A stretch of DNA of 64,000 bases from Algorimicrobium sediminis. Lineage in GTDB: Bacteria > Bacteroidota > Bacteroidia > Flavobacteriales > Flavobacteriaceae. The DNA is taken from the NCBI RefSeq assembly GCF_042684585.1, contig NZ_JBHULS010000001.1, forward strand, positions 496,001 through 560,000. Direction: 5' to 3'. Shown here piece by piece: positions 34,913-43,378 of this stretch (the first letter of the stretch is position 1; each line of letters starts with the position of its first letter). Position numbers and translations under genes: made by a program. The notes beneath the pieces were generated by a model that was not told the DNA's origin, did not search any database, and saw nothing but the letters and a program-made list of their open reading frames with translations.

Positions 34913-35980
34913 ATGAAAAATCGAATTAAATTTTTAACCTTCATAATGGTATCTGCTTTTGTATTAAGCGCCTGTAGTAGTGATGACATAAATGATTTAG
35001 AAAGACCAGCAACGCTTGGTGCGTATGAAAATGGGTTATTAGTTATTGCCGAAGGAGGGAGTTCAATTTCTGGTTCCGTTTCCTTTATATCCAACGATTT
35101 TAGTACTACAGAAAATACTATATTTAGTAATACCAATGCCGAGGAGTTGGGTAGCTATGTACAAAGCATTGGTTTTAATGGGGGTTTGGCTTATATAGTT
35201 GTTCAAAATAACAACATTCATGTAGTAAACCGATACACATTTTTAAAGGATGCTACTATTTCATCAGGTTTAAACCTACCGCGTTACATGGCTTTTGCAA
35301 ACGGTAAAGGATACGTAACTAATTGGGGCGATGGTTTTGATCCTACAGACGATTTTCTAGCCGTGGTAAATTTACAAACAAATGCTGTAGAAACAACCAT
35401 ACCAATGTCCGAAGGGCCAGAGCAAGTACTCGTGCATGACAACAAACTATACATTTCGCACAAAGGCGGTTATGGCTCCAATAATATTATTTCGGTAATG
35501 GATTTAAGCTCTAACATAATAAACACTATTACAGTTAACGATGTTCCAGACGAAATGTTTATTAATAGTGCGGGAGATTTAGTGGTTTTATCGGAAGGAA
35601 ATTTAGCTTGGACAGGAAACGAATCTACTGCATCCATAACCACAATAAACCTAACTACTAATTCGGTTACCCAAACATTGGCTTTTGCAGATGGTTTACA
35701 CCCAGAACAAATGGCCTACGATAATGGCAACATCTATTATACGTTAAATGGTGCCATATATAAAATGTCCGATTCAGCTACCTCATTACCATCCAGTCCC
35801 CTTATTAATTTAGGTAATATTACTACTTACGGAATGTCGGTTAAGAATGATAAGTTATTTGTAACAGACGCCAAGGATTATGTGTCGTTGGGAGATTTAA
35901 TTGTTTACGATTTAAACACCAATGATAAAATACATACCTTTGAAGTAGGTTTAATTGCATCTAAAATTTACTTCAACTAA
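34913..35980 (+). CDS. btuG: surface beta-propeller lipoprotein, BtuG-like (DUF5074)
   Basis: The 355-residue lipoprotein has its lipid Cys at residue 21 (LSAC), followed by SSDD, an acidic stretch like the flavobacterial export signal that sends lipoproteins to the outer surface. The mature protein is made of YncE-like propeller blades (GLLVIAEGG; FISNDFSTTENTIF; GFNGGLAYIVVQNNN; SEGPEQVLVHDNKLYISHKGG). In Bacteroides, BtuG is a seven-bladed propeller with femtomolar B12 affinity that caps BtuB. The same gene order, the riboswitch and the fold make this its flavobacterial counterpart. B12-contact residues cannot be assigned by eye. Confidence 0.8.
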   Translation: MKNRIKFLTFIMVSAFVLSACSSDDINDLERPATLGAYENGLLVIAEGGSSISGSVSFISNDFSTTENTIFSNTNAEELGSYVQSIGFNGGLAYIVVQNNNIHVVNRYTFLKDATISSGLNLPRYMAFANGKGYVTNWGDGFDPTDDFLAVVNLQTNAVETTIPMSEGPEQVLVHDNKLYISHKGGYGSNNIISVMDLSSNIINTITVNDVPDEMFINSAGDLVVLSEGNLAWTGNESTASITTINLTTNSVTQTLAFADGLHPEQMAYDNGNIYYTLNGAIYKMSDSATSLPSSPLINLGNITTYGMSVKNDKLFVTDAKDYVSLGDLIVYDLNTNDKIHTFEVGLIASKIYFN

Positions 35981-36022
35981 ACCAGTATACAACCGCAAAT
36001 ATAACTGCCTACTTATTTTTGT

Positions 36023-36060
36023 AAAACCGCAATTTTAACATATTAAATTGCGGTTTTTTT
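36023..36060 (+). terminator. terminator of the btuB-btuG unit
   Basis: AAAACCGCAATTT (36023-36035) pairs with AAATTGCGGTTTT (36045-36057) and T residues follow to 36060. It lies 43 bases after the btuG stop. Confidence 0.85.
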
Positions 36061-36210
36061 GTGTTTTTAAAATGAATAACCAGTATTAATAAAGGCAGCT
36101 TAAATAACGTTACTTTTTACGCTTTAAATGGCGTTACTTTAAAAAAATAGGTATGCCGTTATGTATGCCTTGGGTGTTGGGAACCTTTTAAAAATAGTTT
36201 ACCACTTTAT

Positions 36211-38091
36211 TTACGATATGTACGTTGAGATGAATTTTAGAAATACCTTTTTGTGCTGTTCTAAATCCATGTTGCCAGATAAAGACGCACGTACAATATA
36301 ATCCTTGTCGCCCTCCTTTGTGGTACCTTGGGTAGAGGTAGCGGGTATGGTCCAGTACACACCTTTTAATTGTCCGTAACTCACACAAAATTTACTTTCG
36401 TTAGGAATTTCAGCAATCATTAAATTAATTAATTTTAAATTTAAGTCGCGTTTAAATGCTTCTTTCTCTTCAGGTGTTTGGCCTTTTGTTGGCAGGTCTA
36501 GCGAAAAAACCGACGGTGTAAAACCCTGTTGCGCCAATTCTGGACTTACAAAGTTGATTTTTGCTGCGGGCAAGTGGAATTCAATAAAGTTTACAAAATC
36601 ACGAGTATTTACATAGGCCTCTTGAATGCGTTTATTCATGGAAGGTAATTGCTGAGCTAAAATGGCATATTGTTGGGCAGTAGCTTCGTTATCGCAAAGT
36701 AATAAATGCTTATTTATAAACGCTAACAAATTAGTTGTTAATGAATTTCCGGTACAATAGCCCGCTGTACATTTTCCACCACTGGGAAATTTGGAACCAC
36801 TGGCATAAGACAAGGCCGGCACATAGGATAAGATATTTTGTGGGCCTAAAAAATGCACATTAGGACAAAACGTTTGGTCTAGAATAAAAACGGGTTCTAC
36901 TGCTTGGTTTCCGTCAGCTGTTTTTCTAACAGTGCTTAACGTTGTGCGTAAATCGTTTAAATTTGGCACTTCTACTCGCGGATTGGTGGGTATTTCGGCA
37001 ATAATAAAGGGTATTGCATTTTCTAGCGCTAAGGTGTTTAAAATACTGTTTAAGCTTTGCACCATGTCGTATTCACCATCCACCAATAAATCTACAATTT
37101 CAACCTGTGGTAAACATTTTGCAACCCGTCTGGCTTGATCGTTAGTGCCGCCATAGCAATTGGGTGGGACAATAAATTTTATAGGTTTACCCGGGTGGTG
37201 TTCCTGGGCGTAATGAACTAACCCCATCATAATAGCGTACTGCATGGATAATCCGCTGGTGGCCACCAGGGGCGTCATGTTGGAATTGGTTATTTCTTTA
37301 ATTAGGTCTAAAACCTGCGATTTATTAGCATTAAAATGGACTTGATCTTCAGACGTATTTTTTTCCGATTTAAACGGTGTGTTGCTGGCAAATAACTGTA
37401 AGGCTTTCAGCGTGTTTTTAGGCGTCATGGCAACCGTTTCTCGGCGTCTTACATGCTGAATTTCGGAAATATACGAATCGTTTTCAGAGCCATTTATAAT
37501 TAAAATACTACCCATATGTGGGTATATATTTACAACAAAATCGGCGTTCACATTATTTTTTAGGGCACTTATATCTGTTGGGAAATTGATGTAAACTGTG
37601 CTAGTATTAAGGGCGCTTTTATTGGGTTTTGGGTGTTCGGTATTGTTGGATTCAAGTAATGTAAAATTGTAGCCGTAAACCGATTGTAATAATTCTTCAT
37701 GAAAGCTTTCAGGCAGCTTTTTAGAATACATTATTTCTGTTTTCTTGTTTTGAAGTAAATTAGCTCTTAAAATAGCTAAAATTGGCATTATTTGCGAGTC
37801 GAAACTAACAACATTGTTATAATTAAGGTTGTGTGCAGTTGCTATGCCATATTCTAACACACAGGATAAAGGGTGGCCTAACCGGATATAATCGTATGCG
37901 GTGGGTAGGTTATTTAAAGAATTTTTAGAAAGTTCTTTATTTCTTATTAAACCATCTAGTGCTTCTAAAAATTCGGTTTTAGCTTGACTTTCAGTATAAA
38001 TATCTAATCGGTGCGTTGTTAATTCTAGCCAGTCTGCTGGCATATTAGCTAGTAGTGTTTGTATGTTTTTACGAATCTGTAACTCCTGCAT
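36211..38091 (-). CDS. PLP-dependent Cys/Met-metabolism family enzyme with long N-terminal part
   Basis: The 626-residue protein carries a fold-type I PLP domain from about residue 270. The Schiff-base Lys is residue 434 in YASGSKFPSGGKCTAGYC, and the substrate/cofactor blocks ATSGLSMQYAIMMG, PPNCYGGTNDQARR and EIPTNPRVEVPNL are typical of the cystathionine synthase/lyase family. Ordinary members have about 400 residues; the extra 260 N-terminal residues resemble nothing I know except the same architecture in other flavobacteria. It may be a cystathionine gamma-synthase-like enzyme, but substrate cannot be told. It stands alone. Confidence 0.75.
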   Translation of the reverse strand: MQELQIRKNIQTLLANMPADWLELTTHRLDIYTESQAKTEFLEALDGLIRNKELSKNSLNNLPTAYDYIRLGHPLSCVLEYGIATAHNLNYNNVVSFDSQIMPILAILRANLLQNKKTEIMYSKKLPESFHEELLQSVYGYNFTLLESNNTEHPKPNKSALNTSTVYINFPTDISALKNNVNADFVVNIYPHMGSILIINGSENDSYISEIQHVRRRETVAMTPKNTLKALQLFASNTPFKSEKNTSEDQVHFNANKSQVLDLIKEITNSNMTPLVATSGLSMQYAIMMGLVHYAQEHHPGKPIKFIVPPNCYGGTNDQARRVAKCLPQVEIVDLLVDGEYDMVQSLNSILNTLALENAIPFIIAEIPTNPRVEVPNLNDLRTTLSTVRKTADGNQAVEPVFILDQTFCPNVHFLGPQNILSYVPALSYASGSKFPSGGKCTAGYCTGNSLTTNLLAFINKHLLLCDNEATAQQYAILAQQLPSMNKRIQEAYVNTRDFVNFIEFHLPAAKINFVSPELAQQGFTPSVFSLDLPTKGQTPEEKEAFKRDLNLKLINLMIAEIPNESKFCVSYGQLKGVYWTIPATSTQGTTKEGDKDYIVRASLSGNMDLEQHKKVFLKFISTYIS

Positions 38092-38205
38092 AGGTATCTG
38101 TTTTAAAGGAACGGCAAGGTACGGAAATTATAAATTTTTAGTAAACCTTGCTCTAGGTTTAACGTATTGTTAGGGTTCACTTAGGCATTGTAAAAAACTA
38201 GAAAT

Positions 38206-39012
38206 CTACTTATTTTTCCGACCAACAAAGTGCTCCATGGTGGTGTAAATACCCAAAACCCGACCAGCAAACCAATCGAATACATTTACAGACATTAGCG
38301 CTTGGCCTAATCGGGTAACACGATAAATATAACCCGGTATGGTAACCAACTTTTTTCCTGAAGCAATGGCTTTTATTATTGTTCGTGCCGTTGGTTCTGG
38401 CTCTAAAATGGGTATTTTTGATTGCACGCCTTCAAACATGCCAGTATGAATATAGTAAGGCATTATGGTGGTTATTTTTATGTTCTTTTTTTGTTGCTTC
38501 ATTTCTAAACGCAAGCTATCAGACCAACCAATTAGTGCCCACTTACTTGCAGCATATACAGACATTTTAGGGTTGGACACCAAGCCGCCAGAAGAGGCAA
38601 TATTACAAATATGACCTGTATTATTTTTAAGCATATCGTTTAAAAACAATCTTGCGATTTGCATAGGAGCTACGGTGTTTATATTCATTGTGTTTTCGAT
38701 ATCCAATGCCAAATGTTCCGAAAAATATTTACCCACAATAATGCCCGCGTTATTTATTAGCACATCAATACAGCCGTGTTTTTGCTTAATATTGTTTGCA
38801 CTTTCTGCTATTTCCACGGCATTGGTTACATCTAATTGGTAACTAAAAAGATTGGGGTTATTAAGAAAATCCTGATGCGTTTGTGCTATGTTGTCGGGGT
38901 TAATATCCCAAATAATAACGCGAGCCTGCTGTTCCAGTAATAACCGAGCCATTATTTTTCCAATTCCGGAAGCACCTCCTGTTATTAAAACCAATTTTTC
39001 TTTAAAATACAT
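38206..39012 (-). CDS. short-chain dehydrogenase/reductase
   Basis: The 268-residue enzyme shows the classical SDR pattern: TGGASGIG near residue 11 for NAD(P), NNAG near 87, Ser in CNIASSGG near 138, and catalytic YAASK near 152. The C-terminal part (PGYIYRVTRLGQALMSVNVFDWFAG) is hydrophobic and may dock to the membrane. It probably acts on a lipid or sterol-like substrate, but this is not shown. A -7 element (TATATTTG on the minus strand, 39054-39047) lies 35 bases upstream, without a TTG at the right distance. Confidence 0.85.
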   Translation of the reverse strand: MYFKEKLVLITGGASGIGKIMARLLLEQQARVIIWDINPDNIAQTHQDFLNNPNLFSYQLDVTNAVEIAESANNIKQKHGCIDVLINNAGIIVGKYFSEHLALDIENTMNINTVAPMQIARLFLNDMLKNNTGHICNIASSGGLVSNPKMSVYAASKWALIGWSDSLRLEMKQQKKNIKITTIMPYYIHTGMFEGVQSKIPILEPEPTARTIIKAIASGKKLVTIPGYIYRVTRLGQALMSVNVFDWFAGRVLGIYTTMEHFVGRKNK

Positions 39013-39253
39013 CCTTTAGCTTTTTAGTTTATCCTTATTTATGCTTCAAATATAACTAACTTTATTGGTTACTAGGTAGGCAAGAAAAGCACGGATAAGT
39101 AATATGAAGTATTTATTAGAAACGTTTTTACAACAACTGCGAATAAATATTTATTGGTATTTTCGCCATGCAGGTTTTTTTTTGAGTGGGCGCGTTTTGA
39201 GTTGTATCGCACTCAAGCAAATAGTGGTAATTAGGTGAAAAAAATAGAATTTC

Positions 39254-39613
39254 ATGACGAGTGAGGAAGTAGTTGGAACATTTAAAATTATGGGCACCAA
39301 TCAAGATGCCCAGGCAAGCCCATACAAGGGTACTTTGCAAATAACTTTGGATGCCTACAAGCGGATAAAGGCTGTATGGACCATTGGAAGTAATCAAATC
39401 CAGACAGGTACTGGTTATTTTAAAAATAACATTTTGGTTATAAGTTTTAAGTACGAAAGTGCCAGTAAAACCATATTCAAAGGAGTAGTGGTATACACCT
39501 GCATAACACCGCATATTTTAGAGGGATTTTGGTTTGAAGAAAACGGTAACCCAGCTTATTTAGGTCAGGAACGCGGATTTAGAAAAGAGGTTAAAACTAA
39601 CTTATTAAATTAG
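39254..39613 (+). CDS. small protein of unknown function
   Basis: The 119-residue product has no signal peptide and reads like a small beta-barrel or sandwich: TSEEVVGTFKIMG, GTLQITLDAYKRIKAVWTIG, QTGTGYFKNNILVISFKY, EGFWFEENGNPAYLGQERGF. The alternation suggests a lipocalin-like or similar ligand-binding fold. A 128-codon frame on the other strand overlaps most of it, but has no protein-like features. I do not recognise a family. Confidence 0.55.
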   Translation: MTSEEVVGTFKIMGTNQDAQASPYKGTLQITLDAYKRIKAVWTIGSNQIQTGTGYFKNNILVISFKYESASKTIFKGVVVYTCITPHILEGFWFEENGNPAYLGQERGFRKEVKTNLLN

Positions 39614-39746
39614 CTTTAATAATAAAATGCGGGTGTACAATTTGTTTTCTACAAAGCAAAAAAGCTAATAATTGAAAGCATCATATTAAGTTGAATTTTG
39701 GATTGAAATGTGAATTTTAACCTGCTTCTAGCATTCAGCTAAAACC

Positions 39747-39780
39747 AAAAAAAGTCTTGTATTCTCATACAAGACTTTTA
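39747..39780 (-). terminator. terminator of the tRNA-Met gene
   Basis: AAAAGTCTTGTAT and ATACAAGACTTTT flank a TCTC loop (39763-39766). On the minus strand a T run follows. It begins 7 bases after the tRNA 3' end. Confidence 0.8.
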
Positions 39781-39786
39781 TTATTG

Positions 39787-39860
39787 TAGCGAGACCGAGA
39801 TTTGAACTCGGGACCTCCGGGTTATGAATCCGACGCTCTAACCAACTGAGCTACCTCGCC
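39787..39860 (-). tRNA. tRNA-Met, anticodon CAT
   Basis: The minus strand folds as a 74-base tRNA: acceptor GGCGAGG / TCTCGCT (two G-T pairs), D arm GCTC-AGTTGGTTA-GAGC, anticodon loop TTCATAA, T arm with GTTCAAAT, and discriminator A. CCA is not encoded. The anticodon CAT could also belong to tRNA-Ile2 (lysidine) or fMet; the acceptor start G-pair excludes the usual initiator C1-A72 mismatch, and elongator Met is the best call. A strong promoter lies just upstream and a terminator just downstream, so the gene is transcribed alone. Confidence 0.92.
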
Positions 39861-39873
39861 TTTTTCAAGGCTG

Positions 39874-39903
39874 CAAATATAGCAAGTTTTTTATTGCATC
39901 CAA
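39874..39903 (-). promoter_or_regulatory. promoter TTG-N19-TATATTTG of the tRNA-Met gene
   Basis: On the minus strand TTG (39903-39901) is followed after 19 bases by TATATTTG (39881-39874). The tRNA starts 14 bases further on. Confidence 0.75.
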
Positions 39904-39989
39904 ATAAAATGCAATTAAAAATTTTTTATAAAAAATAGTTTCAATTCTCATAAATTAATGTATATATTGAGCACATAAATTTATCAGTT

Positions 39990-40376
39990 ATGGACGAAAA
40001 AATAAAATTTGAAATGGAGTTTCCTATCCATGCTTCACCTCAATTATTATATCAGTATATATCAACGCCTTCTGGGCTTTCAGAGTGGTTTGCAGAAAAT
40101 GTAAATTCGCGTGGCGAATTATTTAAGTTTATTTGGGATGGTAGCGAAGAACAGGCTAATCTGGTAAGTAAAAAAAGTGGCGAGCGTATTAAATTTAGGT
40201 GGGAAGCAGACGAGGGCAAACCCTATTTTTTTGAAATGCGCATACAGGTAGATGAAATTACCAAAGATGTGTCCATTATAATTGTAGATTTTGCAGAAGA
40301 AGATGAGATTGATGAAGCTAAAATGCTTTGGGAAAATCAGATTTCAGATTTGAAACAAGTATTGGGCTCCGCTTAA
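39990..40376 (+). CDS. START-like/AHSA1-type domain protein
   Basis: The 128-residue cytosolic protein begins with the SRPBCC-like pattern KFEMEFPIHASPQLLYQYIS followed by TPSGLSEWFAENV, in which a strand, a helix and the L-x-x-W-F segment are typical of the START/AHSA1 superfamily. The strands GERIKFRWEAD and PYFFEMRIQVDEI and a C-terminal helix complete the helix-grip fold. Such proteins bind hydrophobic ligands; no partner is known. It has its own terminator and precedes a class IV aminotransferase. Confidence 0.75.
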   Translation: MDEKIKFEMEFPIHASPQLLYQYISTPSGLSEWFAENVNSRGELFKFIWDGSEEQANLVSKKSGERIKFRWEADEGKPYFFEMRIQVDEITKDVSIIIVDFAEEDEIDEAKMLWENQISDLKQVLGSA

Positions 40377-40410
40377 AACATGTTTACTGTATTTTAAAAT
40401 AACACCTAAT

Positions 40411-40433
40411 CCCGGCTTTGGTCGGGTTTTTTT
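40411..40433 (+). terminator. terminator after the START-like gene
   Basis: CCCGGC (40411-40416) pairs with GTCGGG (40421-40426, one G-T pair) over a TTTG loop; seven T follow. Confidence 0.75.
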
Positions 40434-40443
40434 ACAATATTAT

Positions 40444-41289
40444 ATGATTAATTTAAACGGACAACTTATTGAACAAACAGATGCCTTATCTGTGTATAAC
40501 AGAGGTTTTGCTTACGGCGATGCTGTTTTTGAGACCTGTAAATTTGTTACCGGAAAGTTATTGTTTTGGGAAGATCATTATTTCAGGTTAATGGCTTCTA
40601 TGCGTATTATGCGTATGGAAATTCCTATGAATTTTACTATGGAGGCTCTGGAAGAAGCCATACATAATACACTTGCCGAAAACAAGTTGCTGGCGGGTGT
40701 TGCACGCGTGAAACTAACGGTGTTTAGGGGAGAAGGTGGTTTATACAAGCCCACTTCTAAAAATATTGGCTATGTAATTACCACAGAACCTCTAGATAAT
40801 GCCTTTTATTTACTAAACGATACCCATTACGAGGTAGATTTGTTTAAAGATTTTTATGTTGCACCTGGTTTGTTATCCACGTTAAAAACTAATAATAAGG
40901 CTATAAATGTTATTGCTAGTGTTTATGCAGAGGAGAACAAATTGGAAAATGTTTTGCTAGTAAATACAGAGAAAAAAGTAGTAGAGGCCTGTAATGGTAA
41001 TCTGTTTCTGGTAAAAGGGACTGTAATTAAAACACCGCCATTGGCCGATGGTTGTTTAAAAGGCATTATGCGTATGCAGCTATTAGAACTCGTTAAGCAA
41101 TTACCCGATTATACCTTAGAGGAATCTTCTATATCGCCTTTTGAGTTACAGAAAGCCGATGAATTGTTTATAACAAACGTTATAACCGGTATTCAGCCAA
41201 TTTCAAGATACCGAAAAAAAGCATTTAAAAACGATGTGGCTAAAATGCTTTTACAGAAACTACAGGTAAAAATACGCTTGGCTAGTTAA
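40444..41289 (+). CDS. class IV PLP aminotransferase (aminodeoxychorismate lyase or branched-chain aminotransferase type)
   Basis: The 281-residue protein fits the fold-type IV PLP enzymes: NLNGQLIEQTDALSVYNRGFAYGDAVFETCKF at the start (given from residue 3), a catalytic Lys in LLSTLKTNNKAINVIAS near residue 150, and the ACNGNLFLVKG and CLKGIMRMQLLEL blocks. The short length and the G-D-A-V-F-E-T start are closest to 4-amino-4-deoxychorismate lyase (PabC), which makes p-aminobenzoate for folate. D-amino acid and branched-chain aminotransferases share these motifs, so the substrate is uncertain. The 3' end overlaps the convergent yqgE gene by eight bases. Confidence 0.8.
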   Translation: MINLNGQLIEQTDALSVYNRGFAYGDAVFETCKFVTGKLLFWEDHYFRLMASMRIMRMEIPMNFTMEALEEAIHNTLAENKLLAGVARVKLTVFRGEGGLYKPTSKNIGYVITTEPLDNAFYLLNDTHYEVDLFKDFYVAPGLLSTLKTNNKAINVIASVYAEENKLENVLLVNTEKKVVEACNGNLFLVKGTVIKTPPLADGCLKGIMRMQLLELVKQLPDYTLEESSISPFELQKADELFITNVITGIQPISRYRKKAFKNDVAKMLLQKLQVKIRLAS

Positions 41290-41842
41290 ATGTGGGATCT
41301 TCGGGGGCGTTGGACCAAATGGTGTATTCGCCTCCAAATTCAATCATTTTTTCTTTCCAAAACGATTTGTAGTCTTTTTCAATAATGGCATCCTTATAAA
41401 TGTTTCTTGTTACAATCCACGAATTGGTTTGAAGTTCATTTTGTAGCTGTTGGTTGTCCCAGCCAGAGTACCCCAGAAAAAACCGAATATTCTTTTCGTT
41501 TATGAGGTTGTGGGATATTAGTTCGGCCACTTTGTTAAAATCGCCACCCCAATAAATACCCAAGGAAATTTCTACACTATTGGGTATTAAGTCTGGTATT
41601 TTGTGTATAAAATACAAATTATCTTGTTCCACAGGGCCGCCATTATACACTTTAAAAGACGCGTTTAATTCGGGAATTAAATCGTTAATGGTATATTCCA
41701 AAGGTTTGTTTAAAATAAAGCCTATGGAGCCTTCATCAGTGTGGTCTGCTAATAAAATAATAGAGCGATTAAAGGAGGTATCACCAATTATAGAAGGCTC
41801 GGCAATTAGTAAATGTCCTTTTTTGGGTTTTATTGAAATCAT
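41282..41842 (-). CDS. YqgE/AlgH family protein
   Basis: The 186-residue protein has the family pattern GHLLIAEPSIIGDTSFNRSI near residue 9, DHTDEGSIGFILNKPL near 32, YNGGPVEQDNLYFIH near 65 and RFFLGYSGWDNQQLQNEL near 121. The conserved family is widespread in Gram-negative bacteria, and its structures are known, but its role is not (a regulatory role in alginate synthesis was once proposed for AlgH). It converges on the class IV aminotransferase gene. Confidence 0.88.
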   Translation of the reverse strand: MISIKPKKGHLLIAEPSIIGDTSFNRSIILLADHTDEGSIGFILNKPLEYTINDLIPELNASFKVYNGGPVEQDNLYFIHKIPDLIPNSVEISLGIYWGGDFNKVAELISHNLINEKNIRFFLGYSGWDNQQLQNELQTNSWIVTRNIYKDAIIEKDYKSFWKEKMIEFGGEYTIWSNAPEDPTFN

Positions 41843-41913
41843 AATAGCTGTAGATTTGCTTTTATAAATCTAATGTTTTTTTATTTAAAAGCAAATATTA
41901 AAAGGTATTAACT

Positions 41914-41944
41914 AAAAAAGGTCTTCTTTGCAGAAGACCTTTTA
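41914..41944 (-). terminator. terminator after the HU gene
   Basis: AAAAGGTCTTC and GAAGACCTTTT flank a short loop around 41927-41932. The A run on the left acts as the T run for the leftward HU gene. Confidence 0.8.
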
Positions 41945-41967
41945 TGTCATATAAAAATAAGCAATAA

Positions 41968-42240
41968 TTAATTTACCGCTCTTGATAAATCCGAACCAGC
42001 CTTAAACTTAACTACGTTTTTAGCTTTGATTTTGATAGTTTTTCCAGTTTGAGGATTTCTTCCGTCTCTGGCCGCTCTTTTAGAAACTGACCAAGATCCA
42101 AATCCTACTAAAGAAACTCTGTTACCTTTTTGTAAAGCACCTTCTATTTCAATTAACGCACATTCTAAAGCTTTTTTTGCTGCGGCTTTAGTAATTCCTG
42201 CGTGTTCTGCCATGGCATCGATTAAATCTGTTTTGTTCAT
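41968..42240 (-). CDS. HU/IHF family DNA-binding protein
   Basis: The 90-residue protein is a standard HU: MNKTDLIDAMAEHAGITKAA at the start, then the beta-arm GRNPQTGKTIKIKAKNVVKF and KAGSDLSRAVN at the end. It bends DNA without sequence specificity and compacts the nucleoid. A perfect promoter lies upstream (42294-42323) and a terminator downstream, as fits a strongly expressed single gene. Confidence 0.95.
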   Translation of the reverse strand: MNKTDLIDAMAEHAGITKAAAKKALECALIEIEGALQKGNRVSLVGFGSWSVSKRAARDGRNPQTGKTIKIKAKNVVKFKAGSDLSRAVN

Positions 42241-42293
42241 AATTTAAAGTTTAATTATTAATTCTTGGTTAAACAAGTTTGTTAAATCCTTTA

Positions 42294-42323
42294 CAAATTT
42301 ATACGGATTTCTTAATCACGCAA
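42294..42323 (-). promoter_or_regulatory. promoter TTG-N19-TAAATTTG of the HU gene
   Basis: On the minus strand TTG (42323-42321), 19 bases, then TAAATTTG (42301-42294). The start codon of HU is 54 bases further. Confidence 0.75.
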
Positions 42324-42427
42324 GTAATAGCAAGGGAAATAGCTAATTTTGTTAATAACTTATCTGTTTTGTTAATAAAGCGTGCTTGTTTTCTTATATA
42401 ATTTGTAAAATCAGTATTTACAAGGGT

Positions 42428-43378
42428 TTACAGCATTTTAGCATCAGGTAAAAATTCATATCCATTTAAGAGGTCGCGAATAGCCATTTTTCTTTTTCCA
42501 GGTAGTTTCATTTCGTTAATAGCAATATATCCATCTGCAACGGCCACCATTAAGGCTTTTTTGTTTACCTGTATGTGTCCAATTGCATGATTGTGCGCCT
42601 CCAATATAGGGTGTACGTCGTAAATTTTCACTTCCAAAGATTCCGAACCATTTACGAGTGTAGTCCATGCAGCAGGATAAGGATTTAGCCCGCGAACATG
42701 GTTGTAAATGGTGGTAGCCGCTGCTTGCCAGTTAATGGCGCAGTTGGCTTTGTTTAATTTAGGGGCGTCCTTTAATTGTGCATCTTTAGGTTGCGCCACC
42801 GTGCTTACTTGGTTGGTTTCAATTAACTGCAGGGTGTCAATTACTAAAGCGCTGCCCGTTTCCATAAGGGCATCGTGTAGGCTTCCAGCAGTAGCGCTAT
42901 CAGATATTTTTACAGCCTTTTGAAGAATAACAGCACCGGTGTCTATTTTTTCATCAATAAAAAATGTAGATACCCCAGTTTCCGTTTCACCATTAATTAT
43001 GGCCCAGTTAATTGGCGCCGCACCTCTGTAATTAGGTAATAATGAGGCATGCAAATTAAAAGTTCCCAATTGGGGCATTTGCCAAACAACTTTTGGTAGC
43101 ATCCTAAAGGCTACAACTATCTGCACATTGGCGTTAAGGGCTTCTAACGCATTTATAAAATCAGGATCTTTTAAGTTAGTGGGTTGCAATATGGTTAACT
43201 TATTTTTAAGGGCAAATTGCTTAACGGCCGATGCTTGTAATTTTCGTCCGCGTCCAGCGGGTTTATCTGGTGCCGTTACCACACCAACAACGTGGTAGCC
43301 GTGGTGCAATATATTTTGAAGAGAGGCAACCGCAAAATCCGGTGTTCCCATAAAGACGATGCGTAAATTGGTTTTCAT
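42428..43378 (-). CDS. fmt: methionyl-tRNA formyltransferase
   Basis: The 316-residue enzyme starts RIVFMGTPDFAVASLQNIL, has the PDKPAGRGRKLQASAVK block near residue 38 and the catalytic N-x-H-x-S-L-L-P-x-Y-R-G-A-A-P block (NLHASLLPNYRGAAPI near 107) with Asp in IDEKIDTGAVI near 142. It formylates initiator Met-tRNA from 10-formyl-THF. The C-terminal OB-like domain (about 205-310) is present. The start overlaps the recQ stop by four bases, so the two are cotranscribed. Confidence 0.95.
   Translation of the reverse strand: MKTNLRIVFMGTPDFAVASLQNILHHGYHVVGVVTAPDKPAGRGRKLQASAVKQFALKNKLTILQPTNLKDPDFINALEALNANVQIVVAFRMLPKVVWQMPQLGTFNLHASLLPNYRGAAPINWAIINGETETGVSTFFIDEKIDTGAVILQKAVKISDSATAGSLHDALMETGSALVIDTLQLIETNQVSTVAQPKDAQLKDAPKLNKANCAINWQAAATTIYNHVRGLNPYPAAWTTLVNGSESLEVKIYDVHPILEAHNHAIGHIQVNKKALMVAVADGYIAINEMKLPGKRKMAIRDLLNGYEFLPDAKML

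Noticed and set aside
39104..39238. 44-codon plus-strand frame beginning MKYLLETFLQQLRINIYWYF
   Set aside because: No promoter or known relative, odd Trp/Tyr/Phe-rich run and a poly-T tract in the middle; kept only as a weak possibility.
39128..39514. 128-codon frame on the minus strand
   Set aside because: It overlaps the plus-strand 119-residue gene almost fully, and its product has no motif, signal or plausible fold; the plus-strand frame reads like a beta-rich protein.
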